NCBI GenBank assembly: GCA_015680685.1
Contig: MNCI01009117.1
Span: 1 to 64,000, forward strand
Reading direction: 5' to 3'
DNA length: 64,000 bases
Origin: Gnetum montanum
Lineage: Eukaryota; Streptophyta; Gnetopsida; Gnetales; Gnetaceae
Part shown: piece after piece, positions 35,101 through 46,079 of the stretch
Layout of the letters: each line of letters begins with the position of its first letter
Numbering within the stretch: the first letter of the stretch is position 1
Notes under the pieces: model-generated
The model's database searches: none
Seen by the model: only the letters and a program-made list of their open reading frames with translations
Told to the model about the DNA's origin: nothing
Position numbers and translations under genes: made by a program

Positions 35101-35841
35101 TGTGATGGTCCAAGAATGGGGGCAGACACAAAAAGATCATAAGCTCATGTACAAGAGAGAATGTGCTGCCTACCGCCAACATTACAAGGATTTTGCTATT
35201 GAAGCACAGTTCCTTCAACTATTCCTGGATGTCATCGGTGCCTCTAGAGCATATGAAAAGTTTCAGGAGTAGCTGACAGTAAGCACCTCTTCAGAAAGAG
35301 AAATGACCCTTCCTAGGGGGAGATTACCACCCCGTCCTTCTTCCCTGAACCACCTTGATGGACTCCTTTGGAGAAGGGAAAGGTTAAGACTGGAACTAAT
35401 CTACGAGATTGGGTTTTGTCTAAGTTCACTGAGGATGAAATCATGCAACATCTGTGGGTTGGCTTAGACCAAATACCTTTTGCTATCGAAGCGGGACCAT
35501 CACAGGTAAGTTGTAGGACTATTGTATCTTTTTTATATGTAGTTTTGATAATGATGCTAACAAGCATGTCATGTCAAATCATAGGAATGGAACAAGGATG
35601 ATCCTTAGGAGGATGAGTGTAATGGAGATGATGGTCCTCGTGGGGAGGGTCTTCACAAGGTGAGCGTAATGAAAGTGGTCAAATTTATGGCGAGAAATCC
35701 CACAAGGAAGAACCTCGTAGAGAGGACTGCCCTCATGAAGAGACACGACATGAAAAGGGTGGTCCCTATGAAGATGATTTGTTTGAAGCAGAGGTGGAGT
35801 TGGATGACACAGGTGACAGTGGCAATAAAGGAAATACATAG
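32191..35841 (+). pseudogene. Antisense multi-exon retrotransposon gene, copy 2 (seven exons)
   Basis: Exons: 32191-32573, 32661-32935, 33041-34090, one ending at 34386 (start unresolved), 34476-34604, 34689-35505 and 35585-35841. Introns with defined edges are GT-AG. The start is ATGGCGAATG at 32191. Exon 1 has one in-frame TAG (32269). Exon 2 ends in a Pro-rich stretch. Exon 3 is the largest: EMLTLVNSFSQEAEH, FDINVRLFADFFGIPSDG, YPLFQAHTFPKLLS, EFLVVYRDG, then RKKPRLAKES, a candidate nuclear localisation signal. Exon 4 is acidic (EEEAPVDKAS). Exon 6 is helical and charged (NEDLWKRQKKLEKEREALVD, KDHKLMYKRECAAYRQHYKD), likely coiled coil. Exon 7 is acidic (YEDDLFEAEVELDD) and stops at 35841. 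Predicted size is about 1000 residues. A few stops and frameshifts near 35320 and 35640 break it. No enzyme motif was seen; function is unknown. Confidence 0.8.
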
Positions 35842-35959
35842 CGTGGTTATATTAACCATGATTTTATTATAGTGAAGTGGAGTAAAGGACAATACTTCTT
35901 CAACATGTTTAATGCGAAACTTTTAGATTTAGTGTTCTATTATTTTATTTCTATGCATA

Positions 35960-36600
35960 AAGCATAAATGAGATCACCAGTTTTAGGCCATGACAAGCCA
36001 TAACTAGTTTAAGCGTGAAGCGTAAATGAAATTGCTAGTTTAAGGCCATTGCGGGCCGTTAATTAGCTTAAGCATAAATCGTAAATGAAATCGCTAGTTT
36101 TAGGCCATTTCGGGCCATGAATAGTTTAAGGTCATTTTGGGCCATCGCTAGTTTTAGGCCATTAGTGGGCCATTGCTAGTTTTAGGCCGTTTCGGGCCAG
36201 ATCGTCATATGCATAAAAGAATAAGATAGATAAAACCAAGTTGCTAGTTTTAGGCCGTAGCAGGCCACAACTAGTTTAAGGCCATTGCGGGCCATTACTA
36301 GTTTTAGGCTTTTTTGGGCCAGATCATCATATGCGTAAAAGAATAAGATAGATAAAACCAAGTTGCCAGTTTTAGGCCGTAGCGGGCGACAACTAGTTTA
36401 AGGCCATTACGGGCCGCAACTAGTTTAAGGCCATTGCAGGCCATTGCTATTTTTAGGTCGTTTTGGGCCATATCGTCATAGCGTAAAAGAATAAGACAGA
36501 TAAAACCAAGTTTCCATTTTTAGGCTATAGTGGGCTGCAACTAGTTTAAGGCCATTGTGGGCCACAACTAGTTTAAGGCCATTGCAGGCCATTGCGTCAT
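35960..36600. repeat. 26-bp GGCC-palindrome array with higher-order repeats, copy 2
   Basis: The basic unit is CTAGTTT(T/A)AGGCC followed by 4-5 bases and GGGCC. Blocks of units are joined by a linker (GATCGTCATATGCATAAAAG) seen at about 36199, 36322 and 36470. This gives higher-order periods of about 123 and 148 bp, differing by about one unit. It lies just after the antisense gene stop and just after the protease in the sense direction. Confidence 0.85.
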
Positions 36601-36928
36601 AAGGGTGATAACGACAATGGAAAAAAAAAGAAAGAGTGTAAACTACGTAACTAGAAACACCATGGACTAGTACAACATGTCATGCTAACGTGTTTATTTG
36701 CTAGCTCTGTAGTTGTTTCTTGATCATTTTTAGGTTTCGCAATGCGTATGGACAAGGAGGCTTATTATAGCATTCGTCTACACTACCATCTTCTCCCTGG
36801 AAGGGTAGCTCAGCCCAAGTCAAGCTTTCATTGGCTACTATGTTTTCCTATTTGACTATTGGGACAGGTGTTTGATCTTCGGAGACTTCAACTTCCGACC
36901 CTTGTTCCATTTCTATGTTGTTAATCGC
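36601..36928 (-). other. Post-protease tail, copy 2
   Basis: This is downstream of the last long protease frame and before the array. It may hold the end of the Gag-Pro frame. No splice signal was chosen. Confidence 0.35.
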
Positions 36929-37639
36929 TTAAGAGGTAATCTTATCACCACAGATGATCACTTCCCCTCCCACATAGGGTAAGTGGAACTCTTGATGAAT
37001 GGGTGATGAGACTGCCCTTAATTGAGCTAACCAAGACCTCCCCAAGATTAAGTTGAAGCTGGGCATCTCCTCGATAATGATGAACACTACATTTGTAGGG
37101 AACTGATCCCCTACTACAAAGTTGATGTGTACCATTCCCTTAACTTGTACTCTCACCTCATTGAATGACTTCAAACATGACGTTGTTGTGGGATTGATTT
37201 GGTTGAGAAAACCCAGTTTTTCCACTATAGGGAATGGAATGACATTGGTAGCGGCCCCGTCATCTACATGTGCTCTCCAGATTTTGTACTGGCCAACCTG
37301 GATAGTGATGAACATGGGCGTTGTTGTCACCTGACCCTTTTCTGGGTCATCCTTAATGGATTCGTCATGAAATGTCAGTTGGGGGAAACATGGTTGTTTA
37401 GCAGTGGGGGGAAGCATAATTGCATGGATTGCTTCTTCATCTGCTGGCAAGTTTTCATCCACTGGTATGGACGTCAGCATGCGAACCATGGCTTCACGAT
37501 GCTTTTGGGATGTCATCAACAAGTCATACAGGCTCAGTGTTGTATTTTTCTGTTTGAGAGCCTACTTGACTTGCGTAAAAGTGTCAAGGAGATCATGCCC
37601 ACGATCTGGTTGTTTGTTACCCTTCTCTTCTTCCATTCA
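36929..37639 (-). pseudogene. Retrotransposon aspartic protease, family A copy 2
   Basis: The frame is open from 37522 to 36929 without a stop. It holds a linker (LMTSQKHREAMVRMLTS), then IWRAHVDDGAATNVIPFPIV as active site and NLILGRSWLAQLRAV as the C-terminal ILGR motif. The ORF ends at 36929, more than 6 kb before the RT linker on the same strand. The antisense gene and repeats fill the gap. The upstream linker switches frame near 37530. Confidence 0.85.
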
Positions 37640-40431
37640 TCCCAAGACACAAATTTCTCGAGGTGGAATAGCTTTTGGTTGAGGGTTGCATTTTCTTGGA
37701 TTGGGAGAAGGTGGCCAAGTTTGTGTAACATTGCCTTTTTTAGAAGAAGGTGGGGTCAAGGGCACTGAGGTGAGGGGTGTAGGCTTGGGAAGCTCTAGCG
37801 TAAGTTGATCCTTGATTATGTTACTCATCATACGCTCATCTCCTTTCCTGTTAGGCTGTGATTAGGGCATTGACTTAGAGATTTGTTCCTACGTAGCAGG
37901 AGCAACTGACGGCTTTGGCATCCTAATGAAAAAGGATGCCCTAGGCATGGGCGCGGGCTAGGCCGCGGGTGTGGAACAAAGGTAGGAGATGGGACTCGGA
38001 GTATGAAAGGTTGTCGCTAAACCATACCCATCGATGTTGATAGGCTCATCGTCTGAGGTAGGCAAGGAGGCACACGCAACACAAAGGGTTGGTTTGGTTG
38101 TGCCTAGTCATTGCCCTCCACATCCACTACGTTAATAGTGTACCCTGTATTATTTGCGTTTAACAGGTCTTGGTACACATGAATAGGTTGGTTTTCCGGA
38201 CGGATCAGATTACTGTTGTCTAAGACCAAGTTGCCTTGATCGATCATGCGTTGAATGTCATCTTTCAACGCCTAGCAGTAATCCGTGTCATGACCACATA
38301 GCTGGTGATAGTCACAAAAGTGGTCCAGCCTAAAGTTTTTTGGAACTGGTGCTTTGTTCGGCAGGGCCAAGGAGGGGTTCTTGAGAAGCTCACAATGGCG
38401 CCTATGGCATTTTAAAGCCTCCTCGGACACCGCCTTGTGTCGGATGAGGCCAGTTCCCAATAATTGCTTCAAAAGTTCTGAAGGCTTTACAGGTAGAGCC
38501 ACGTAATTTGAGCGATCCTTACACTCAAATTTAGGTCTCGATTACGGAGGTGCTTCAAGGGCAGAAGGAGTTTCTTGATTGGCGCTATTTGAGCTAGTTG
38601 TGGGCTCAGAAGGCTCCACAAATATTTTCTTGTTGTTGTTTTTCTTCTTGGCCCCCTCAGCAACCGCTGCAACTATCATTTTCATAGTTTTTCCTTTGTC
38701 CTTACCCTTGTTATGGGAATTTTTATAGACCACATACGTTGGATCTTTGCTAGTCTTTGCCGCATCTTGGATGCTCTTAGTCTAAGTGAAGGCTTGGCTG
38801 AGGGAACGGGGAGTGAGGTAATATAACTTATACTTGATAAAGTTGTTAACTGCCCCTTTGAAAATTTTCAATAGGTGGGCCTCCACGATGGGTTCATGGA
38901 TTTCATTCAAAGTAATGTTCCAACACTGTATAAACTTTTGAACCGACTCGAGTGGATCTTTCTTAACTCCCATGAGCTGGTCCAGCGTGACTTCTGGTTT
39001 CAGGTTGTACTTGAAACGAGTCACGAACTGAGTTAATAGCTCTTTCAAAGTTGAGATGGAAGCACGTGGGAGCGCTCGATACCAATCTAAAGCTTTACCT
39101 GTTAGGGACATAGCAAAGACACGGATGATAGTATGCGGCCATTGTTGCAATAACAATGACTCTGACCTAAAAGTAATCAAATGGGCTTTGGGATCACCTT
39201 CCCATTGTATTTCGTAAAATGGGGGAGTGGCATCCCAGAGGTAACGATAAAACAAGTATTGCTGGACTGATAGGATCATCATGGTAAAAATCCATGACCT
39301 GTACTGTGTCGAAACCGGTAGCCTTGAGGCATTTAACTTCCTCAGTAAGGGTATGAATAAGCAGGAAGGCTTGATCTAGACCCGTAGATGACGAGGTCAT
39401 TTTTGGAATGGCAGGAGGAGCCACACTGGGTTGTGGGATAGGGGCGGTAGCTTGGATGATTGGTGGTGCTATCGGGTTATCCCTACAAGCGATGCCGCTT
39501 GTGGAATCCACCACTCAGTAGGTGGCACGGATGGGGTGACCATCGTTGGCTGTGCCATGGAATACGATGTTTGTGTGGTCAGGGGGATGAACAATGACCC
39601 TGTAGTGGGGTTTAGCACCTGCGGGATATGGGGAAGATGGGACATCTGCGTAGGATGTGCAACAAGAGACATGTTTGGAACCCACCATGTTGTAGTGGCA
39701 GGCCCCATCGTGTGAGTCGGGATGAATGTAGGCGCTGTATGTAACTACGAAGTAGGTATCATGTGTACATATGGTGACATGGGTGCAGGTATACAATGAG
39801 GTGGATTAGCTAACTGCACCTGCTGAGGAATGATTTGTGGCGGAGCACCACTTGAGAGAGTAACCGAAGAGAGAAAATGTAGCTAGGGTGAGTTTGGGAC
39901 TCGATTAGTATTAGATAATGTCAAGGGCATGGTGACCATGAACAATGGGCTTATGCGAGACATCGTGGAGGGAGGGGCCATAGCCAAATTAGCATGACTA
40001 CCCTCCTCAAAGTGGGAATCTAGATCATCTTGTCCATCATGAAGCACTTCATCACAAAATAGATCTTCTCGTTGTTCTATCGATGTCTTAGCCATTAACA
40101 TTTGATCTAGGATCCATTGTTGTTGATATGTCAAGGGTACAGTGGCATTTGATGACAGAATAAATTCCTTCCCATTGCAGCATATGAACTCGTATTCTCG
40201 TTTCTCTTTGAGTTCTTGTGGATACATAGTCAGATTTGCTGCAAGTTTAGCATAGAGGAAATTGCAATGTTCCTTACACTAAGCATGCCCCTCAGGCTCT
40301 TTGTTTTGAATCCTGAGGGAGCAGCGTGGTCGCACCAGACTAGTTGGTAACTCGACAACAAGAGGCGTATCTTGGAAAGTCCAAGGATTCTCGAGGTTAG
40401 CAATGTCAACAGTGGTGGTTGATGCAGCCAT
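37640..40431 (-). pseudogene. Gag polyprotein, family A copy 2
   Basis: It starts with ATG at 40431 (MAASTTTVDIANLENPWTFQ), 230 bp after the primer site. It runs through a Pro/Thr/Met-rich region (40000-39470) and the Gag core at 39282-38782 (HLITFRSESLLLQQW, MSLTGKALDWYRALPRASIS, FVTRFKYNLKPEVTLDQLMG), then a basic stretch. A CX2HX4HX4C finger follows (CDYHQLCGHDTDYC, about 38330-38285), typical of Tat Gag. A Pro-rich link leads to the protease. A handful of stops (for example after EGHA) and frame changes interrupt it. The finger residues are all present, unlike copy 1. Confidence 0.85.
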
Positions 40432-40660
40432 TCTTTATGCGGTTCAAGGGTAATGACAACAGGGATAAAGATCGCAAGGGCAAAGGCAAACTAAGGCAAT
40501 AATCGGACTTTCTACCCTGCCAGATTCCAAGGGAATCGTCGGAGCGACCGATCTGCATCACACATTCTCATAAACAACCACGGAGGTATTACATTTATGT
40601 TGATCAATAATGGGTACAGACAGCTTATAGGGTTACCCGTGAAATGCAGATTAGAGGTTC

Positions 40661-40680
40661 AAGCCCTCCTTCTAGCGCCA
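40661..40680 (-). promoter_or_regulatory. Primer binding site, tRNA-Asn(GUU) type
   Basis: The plus strand reads AAGCCCTCCTTCTAGCGCCA, which I recognise from memory as the 3' end of plant nuclear tRNA-Asn including CCA. The match continues upstream (GAGGTTC at 40654-40660), so about 27 bases match, reaching the T loop. The LTR edge is six bases away. Confidence 0.75.
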
Positions 40681-41388
40681 GAAAATTGTAATGACAGAAA
40701 ATGTTGGTCACTGGAACTACCAAGTGGAGTTCCGTGTACACAGTTCCAACCCTGGATCTGTGCGAGGGCTGTGCTAGAGAAAAGGAATCTGAGGTGCCCT
40801 AAACAGTCTTGTCAATCAGACAGGGACATACTTAATCAGTAAAATTTTGTGATAACTGGATGGCAAGATGGCGATTTCGATGAGATAATATAATACTGTG
40901 AATGTCGAAGGTGATCGAGAATGAGGTAAGCAATTCAAAGCAATTACAAAAAAAATTTATATAGATAAGGTGTAAGAAACCAAATTTAGAGAGTATTCGA
41001 TCCCAAAATATGGGATTTAGCCTGTAAAAAAGATATGTTAGATACAATGATTACAGGTGGACTTTGGTTTAGGCGAAGCGCATGCCAACAATAGGAAAGC
41101 TATTTAAAGATAAAACAAGCAAAGGTCAATCTACCTTGTTCTAGCCAATCTGGGTGCAAGGAAGTCAGACCTAAAGTAGAATATCCATTAACTGGCTATT
41201 TATGATCAACGATTCTTGCCAATCACCTTCGATGTTCTTATGACTGCTGATCCTCTTTTTGTTCTCTTGTCAATATTTGCCGAAAGTTATCAACAATTGC
41301 CAATGAAAGAGAATTTTCTCTCAGAGAAAATTTTTGCCAATCTAGAAAGAAATTTGTTTGCCAACCCTTTGATCTTTGTGAACTGGAG

Positions 41389-41396
41389 TATTTATA
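41389..41396 (-). promoter_or_regulatory. TATA box of family A LTR, copy 2
   Basis: The minus strand reads CCTTATAAATACTCC, 702 bp from the inner LTR edge, as in copy 1 (712). Confidence 0.65.
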
Positions 41397-41644
41397 AGGT
41401 TAGGGTCAGGAGAAAAACGTGGTTTAGATGATGTGTGTCCTAAACCTACAAGATGTCATTGACTTGATGTATTTGTATTTGAAGTTTGCAATGCTATGAT
41501 GCACCATGCTCTGAAGCGTAATGTGTCATAAGCCACTTTTACTGGACCTTTGGCAACAAACTGCTCTGTGGTTTACACTGTAATATGCTAGAGGGCGTAT
41601 TGTGAGGTGTGAACTACTGATGTCTAAACTGTGTTATCTCTGTT

Positions 41645-42240
41645 GTTGCTTGTATTACGCTGCGTCATGCTACATTATGCAGCATAGCGTAATTCAGTGT
41701 AAGATAGCGAATCTGCAAAAAAATTGAATTGTAGTCGCCATGCTTCCCTTGTTTCTGTTCAATCTTTCTAGGGTTTATTACGCTGCACTGCATAATGTAG
41801 CATAATAGGCCCTTGGTCGAAGAAAGGAAAACTTGCTGAAATATGCAACATGTTGCAGATCTTTGCCTGAGCCTCGAGATTTTGCTGAACCATTTAGGTC
41901 TTGAATTTTGTTATCTCCATTTTGCGATTAGATGGACTATCTTCTTGCATTACACTGCATAAAGCTACATTATGTTGTGTTGCGTAATGCGGCGTAATAC
42001 GCTAAATGTTAAAATTTTCGAAACATTGCTAACTTGCAAAACCAAAGACTTGCCATTGCACACCCCTTGTCTTGTTTTATCCTATGGGGTCTATTACGCT
42101 CCACTGCATGGTGTTGCGTAATAGGCCCTTAGCCGAAAAAGAAACTTGCTGAGTCACACCTTGTCACAAATCTTTGCCTGAATTGCAAGATTTTGCTGAA
42201 CCATTGAGGCCTCAAAATTTTCACGATACTTCAATCTTAG
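41645..42240. repeat. U3 tandem duplication, about 300-315 bp, with CATAATGTAGCATAATAG palindromes
   Basis: GGGTTTATTACGCTGCACTG at 41771 and GGGTCTATTACGCTCCACTG at 42086 begin parallel stretches. Both continue through TAATAGGCCCTT, ACTTGCTGA, AATCTTTGCC-like sequence and GATTTTGCTGAACCAT. The preceding TACATTATG...GCGTAAT blocks (about 41660 and 41965) are also paired. Confidence 0.75.
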
Positions 42241-42289
42241 GCTTCTAGAAATATTTGACTTGTCTTGTGTTGATCAGTAGTTTCTTATT

Positions 42290-43500
42290 TGGTCTTTCAA
42301 GTTTGTAAATTAACATGGCCCTAGAAGGAAAGGTTTCATAGATAATATAAGGCCCTTTCCACAATGTTTAGAACTTAGTTCTTTGTGGCACATGTGTGGG
42401 GTTCCAGTAAAGGGCCTTATCTCTTAGTTGAAATTTTACTTTCCTTATTTTGAGGTCATAGCATTGCTTGTTGAATGCTTTATGCACTTCATTCAAGGAT
42501 AGGGACACCAATCAATTTTCATCTAGCACATTAAGGTTGATCAATCTCTCTTTCTATGCTAAACTAAGGTCAAGGTCAAGGTCAAAAACTATTGAAAGTT
42601 TAGAAAGCTCGAACTGAATAGGAAGAGTTGGTAATTTTTTATAAACCAACTCATAGGGAGAATAGCCTATAGGAAGTTTCCATGTTGAGTAGTAAGGCTA
42701 AATGGCATCATTAAGTTTTGTGCTCCAATCTCTTATATATTTGTTGATTTTTATTGTTAATATCTTAGTGATCTCCCTATTCATAGCCTTAGATTGATCA
42801 TTGGCTTAGGGGTGGTAGGGTGTTATTGATTTGTGTTCTACCCCTAAGCATTACATGAGCTTTTGAAAGGTATTTCCTATAAAGTTAGTACCATTGGAAA
42901 AAATAAGTGCATGTGGCATACAAAACTTATTTACAACATATTGTTGTACAAACTAAGTAGCTATAAAGGATGTACAATTGGTGATGTCTACTACTTCTAC
43001 CCATTTTGTACAATAGCCAATAGTGACTATGATGTATGCCTTTCCATTCAACATGGATGTGATGGGACCCATGAAGTCAACGTCCCAAATATTGAAGGAT
43101 TCCAATGGTTGGATCCACAACTAAGGATTCTCAATATGAGAAAGCATACCACCATCATGTTGGTAGCATTCACAAGAGTGGATGAATTGATGAGCATCTT
43201 TGAAGAGTGTTGGCCAATAATACCATGCCATCAGGATCTTAATGATCATGCATCTCCTAGCATAGTGGCCTCCACAAAGACTCTCATGAGCATCCTAGAC
43301 AACACATAGTTGGTCAACATTAGGAACACACCAACAAACTAGGCTATCAACACACATCTTGTAAAGGTATCCATTGATCTCCATAAAGCATTTGTCTTGA
43401 TAAAGAATCTGTTATTTCTTCCTATTGTCCAACTCCTATGGCATCTCCAAAGTAAGAAGTTAGGTAAGGATGCATCATACCAGTTAGGTTCATTGGATAC
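42290..43500 (-). pseudogene. Integrase, family B copy 1
   Basis: This would insert element DNA. The catalytic core shows NIWDVDFMGPITSMLNGKAY (first Asp, about 43080) and TKWVEVVDI, then TNFIGNTF and GVEHKSITPYHP. The following ANDQSKAMNREI has Lys where the catalytic Glu is expected, so the third acid is lost. The C-terminal domain ends WKGPYIIYETFPSRAMLIYK (about 42370-42310), which is typical of Ty3 integrases. Stops interrupt the frame. Confidence 0.85.
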
Positions 43501-43587
43501 TTTTTCATTTATAGCACTAGAAAAGATGAGTTTATCAAAAAATTAATCAAAAAGTGGGCTCTCCTTCTCTTTGTTATTCCATTTCAA

Positions 43588-44960
43588 CTAGGACAAGTGA
43601 TCACCAACCATGCTCTCAGTTTTCCTTCGATCTACCATCATGAGATTAAATTCTTGCAAGATCACTAGCCACCATATGATACAGGGGCTTACCATTGATT
43701 TATTCATGAGGAATCTAATTACATTATATTTTGTGTGCATGAATATCTTATACCCAAGTACATAGCACCTAAATTTCTCCAAGGCATAAAACAACACCAT
43801 CATTTCTTTCTCTGTTGTGGTGTAATTTAGCTATGCATCTACAATGCTTTAACTAGCATAGTGTTTGTAGTAAGAATGTTTCTAATCATTCAATTATGTG
43901 AGCATGGCTCCAAAAGCATAATTAGAAGCATCTTTCATAATGTGGAATGGTCTAGACTAGTTAGGTGCTTGTAGAATTGGAGTTTCTATGAGCTTTTTCT
44001 TGAGTTTCTAGAATGCATTCTTACATTCCTTTGTCCAAATGAATGGAGAATTCTTCTTTGTAAGCTTCACCAATAGTTTGGAAATCTTAGAGAAATTCTC
44101 TATGAAGTGCTAGTAGTAGCCAGTGTGAATAAGGAATGACCAAACAACTTTGACAGTTTTTGGTCAGTGGGTAATTCCTTGGATGACCCTTATTTTTTCA
44201 AGGTACACATCAATCCCTACATGTGATATCCTATGTTCCAAAAGAATGTCTTTCTAGACCATCATATGATTTTTCTTCTAGTTGAGCTGAAGGTTGTTCT
44301 TCAAACACCTTTTTAGCACTTACTCAAGGTGATCCAAGGCCTCCTGAAATGTAGTGCAATAGGTGGAGAAGTCATCCATGAAGACTTCCACCCTGTTACC
44401 AATCTGCTATTGAAAGACACTTAGGACAATGCATTGGAATATTGCAAGGACATTGCACAAGTCAAAGGGAATCTTTCTGTATGCAAACATCTCCTAGAGA
44501 CTTGTGAATGTGGTTTTGGCCTAATCTTTGAGTGCAATCTAAATTTGGTTATAGCCACTATAATCACCTAGAAAGCTATAGTAGCAATGCCTGAAGATGG
44601 TGTCCAACACCTAGTTCACAAATGGCAATATAAAATGACCTTTCTAGGTTTCCATGTTCAATAGCCTAAAGTTAATACAGATCCTCCACTTCCCACCTTT
44701 CTTTGACACTATTATGAGTGGGCTAACCCACTCACTATCTAGAATGGAATAGATGAACCCCACCTTGAGGAGTTGTTCAATCTTCTCTTGAATGATTTAC
44801 TTTAGTTTAGGGTTTAACTACTACTACAACTACCTCTTTGGCTTCATGGAAGGATCTATATAGATGTAGTGCTAGCATATCTATGGATCAATTCCAATTA
44901 GTTCATGATATGACTAGGAAAAAGCTATTGGCCATTTGTTGACCACCTTCAATAGCTTCT
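43588..44960 (-). pseudogene. Reverse transcriptase and RNase H, family B copy 1
   Basis: RT shows EKIEQLLKVGFIYSILDSEW, VSPLIIVSKKGGKWRICINF, DYSGYNQI and the catalytic VEVFMDDFSTYC (about 44390). RNase H at 43803-43588 reads VLFYALEKFRCYVLGYKIFM, RFLMNKSMVSP and WWLVILQEFNLMMVDRR. The usual HTDH is HTKY here. Several stops are present. Confidence 0.85.
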
Positions 44961-44999
44961 CTTTTTATTTAGGAGAAATATTGGCATTAATTATCACTA

Positions 45000-45830
45000 G
45001 CTTCCCATTATTCAAAAAATTATATTATATGTCCACATGTAGAGTTTTTAACTCTAAGGACTCTTGTTTGAAACTTTCAGGGATTTCTTGCCCTTCTCAA
45101 TTAGTATTATTAGTTTCATCATCAAAGAGTTGATGACGAACTTGCTCTAGTTCATCCATGTCTTCAACATAGGCACTCATCAGTCTCTTAGTTAGTTCCA
45201 TGCAAATTGTTGAACTACTATCAGAATCAACTATCAACTACTGGGTGCCCTCCTATGTTGTGGATTTTGCATATAGGCACCTTTGAATTTTAGATACATC
45301 TACATAGTGCCTACATGCTATGATGGATGTACTTTTTATGGATTATAGTTTCTGCACACAGTTTCACCCTATGGCACTATATGCAATGCATGAAATGCAC
45401 TTCTTCTCTATCTTCTCAAATTCATTTTTCTTGGAATTCTCCAAGGAGAGGTCTCAAATTCCCAACTATGCATCAATGGTGCTCAACCAAGCCCTTCTCA
45501 TGATGATTGGGAGGTCACCCTTGCAATTATCAACATGGATCACTAGGAAGTCAATAGGATAGGACCACCCACATATGGTGATCAAAATATCCTCCACCAA
45601 TCCTAAGGGGATAATGATGAACTGATCTACCAACTCAACATGAATGTTGCTCTTCTTGACTGGAGGAAAGTTCTAGGCTTTGTACATCTCATAGAAAATT
45701 AGATTTACATAAGAATCCAAATCTAGAAGATCCTTACAAGGCTTATTCCTAGTGATTTATAGGTAAATAAGGGTATTCCTAGGATCTGATATTTTTTTGG
45801 AAAGGTAATCAACCTTTATCCTATTAGTTA
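45000..45830 (-). pseudogene. Protease and linker, family B copy 1
   Basis: LLDLDSYVNLIFYEMYKA stands where an LIDSGS-VNLIS active site is expected, followed by VELVDQFIIIPLGLVEDILI. The linker block EKIEKKCISCIAY and RCLYAK also occurs in copy 2 (GKIEKKHIPCIMY, RCLYVA), so it is a family trait. The active-site Ser/Gly are lost. Confidence 0.7.
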
Positions 45831-46079
45831 TTGCATGGATCAACATGTGTAGTGATGCTGGAATGAAGCATGACTAGAAGAGTCATGTGAAGAAATGGGT
45901 TGCTAAACGTAGTACCCATATGGATCTGGCTACCAGTGAGAATACTATTATCTTGGTGGTGAAATCCCCCACATTTGTGAGTGCTTCCACTGATGGTACA
46001 GCTCATAAGATTGTGGTGGAGCTCCACTTGAATAGTAGGCTTACTATTGATGGAACTATCCTTGGGTTTCCTTGAGGAT

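Larger units (their letters stand above)
29878..42240 (-). mobile_element. Family A copy 2: Tat/Ogre-like Ty3 element with antisense gene, 3' truncated
   Basis: Order on the minus strand: 5' LTR (40687 to about 42240), tRNA-Asn primer site, gag, protease, 26-bp array, antisense gene (plus strand), 186-bp repeat pair, RT truncated at 29878. RNase H, integrase and the 3' LTR are missing. Its right edge abuts the 3' end of a family B integrase, and element B1 lacks its own 3' LTR there, so copy 2 probably inserted into or recombined with B1. CpG is well retained compared with copy 1, so it is younger. Confidence 0.8.
40687..42240 (-). repeat. 5' LTR of family A copy 2
   Basis: The inner edge is TGTAATGACAG at 40687, next to the primer site. 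The outer edge is not marked by a clear inverted TG/CA end and is placed before the family B integrase tail. The TATA is at 41396-41389. The U3 holds a duplicated block (41645-42240) rich in palindromes. Confidence 0.7.

Noticed and set aside
35960-36600. CRISPR-like array
   Set aside because: Repeats are palindromic and short with no unique spacers of constant length. Context is a plant retroelement.
37199-37768. Open plus-strand frame of 189 codons
   Set aside because: It is opposite to the protease and gag linker of family A copy 2, so a shadow frame.
40650-40680. Half of a tRNA-Asn gene
   Set aside because: Position six bases from an LTR edge and a decayed counterpart at the same place in copy 1 show it is a primer binding site.
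42863-43309. Open plus-strand frame of 148 codons
   Set aside because: It is the antisense of the family B integrase on the minus strand, where WDVDFMGP and related motifs are clear.
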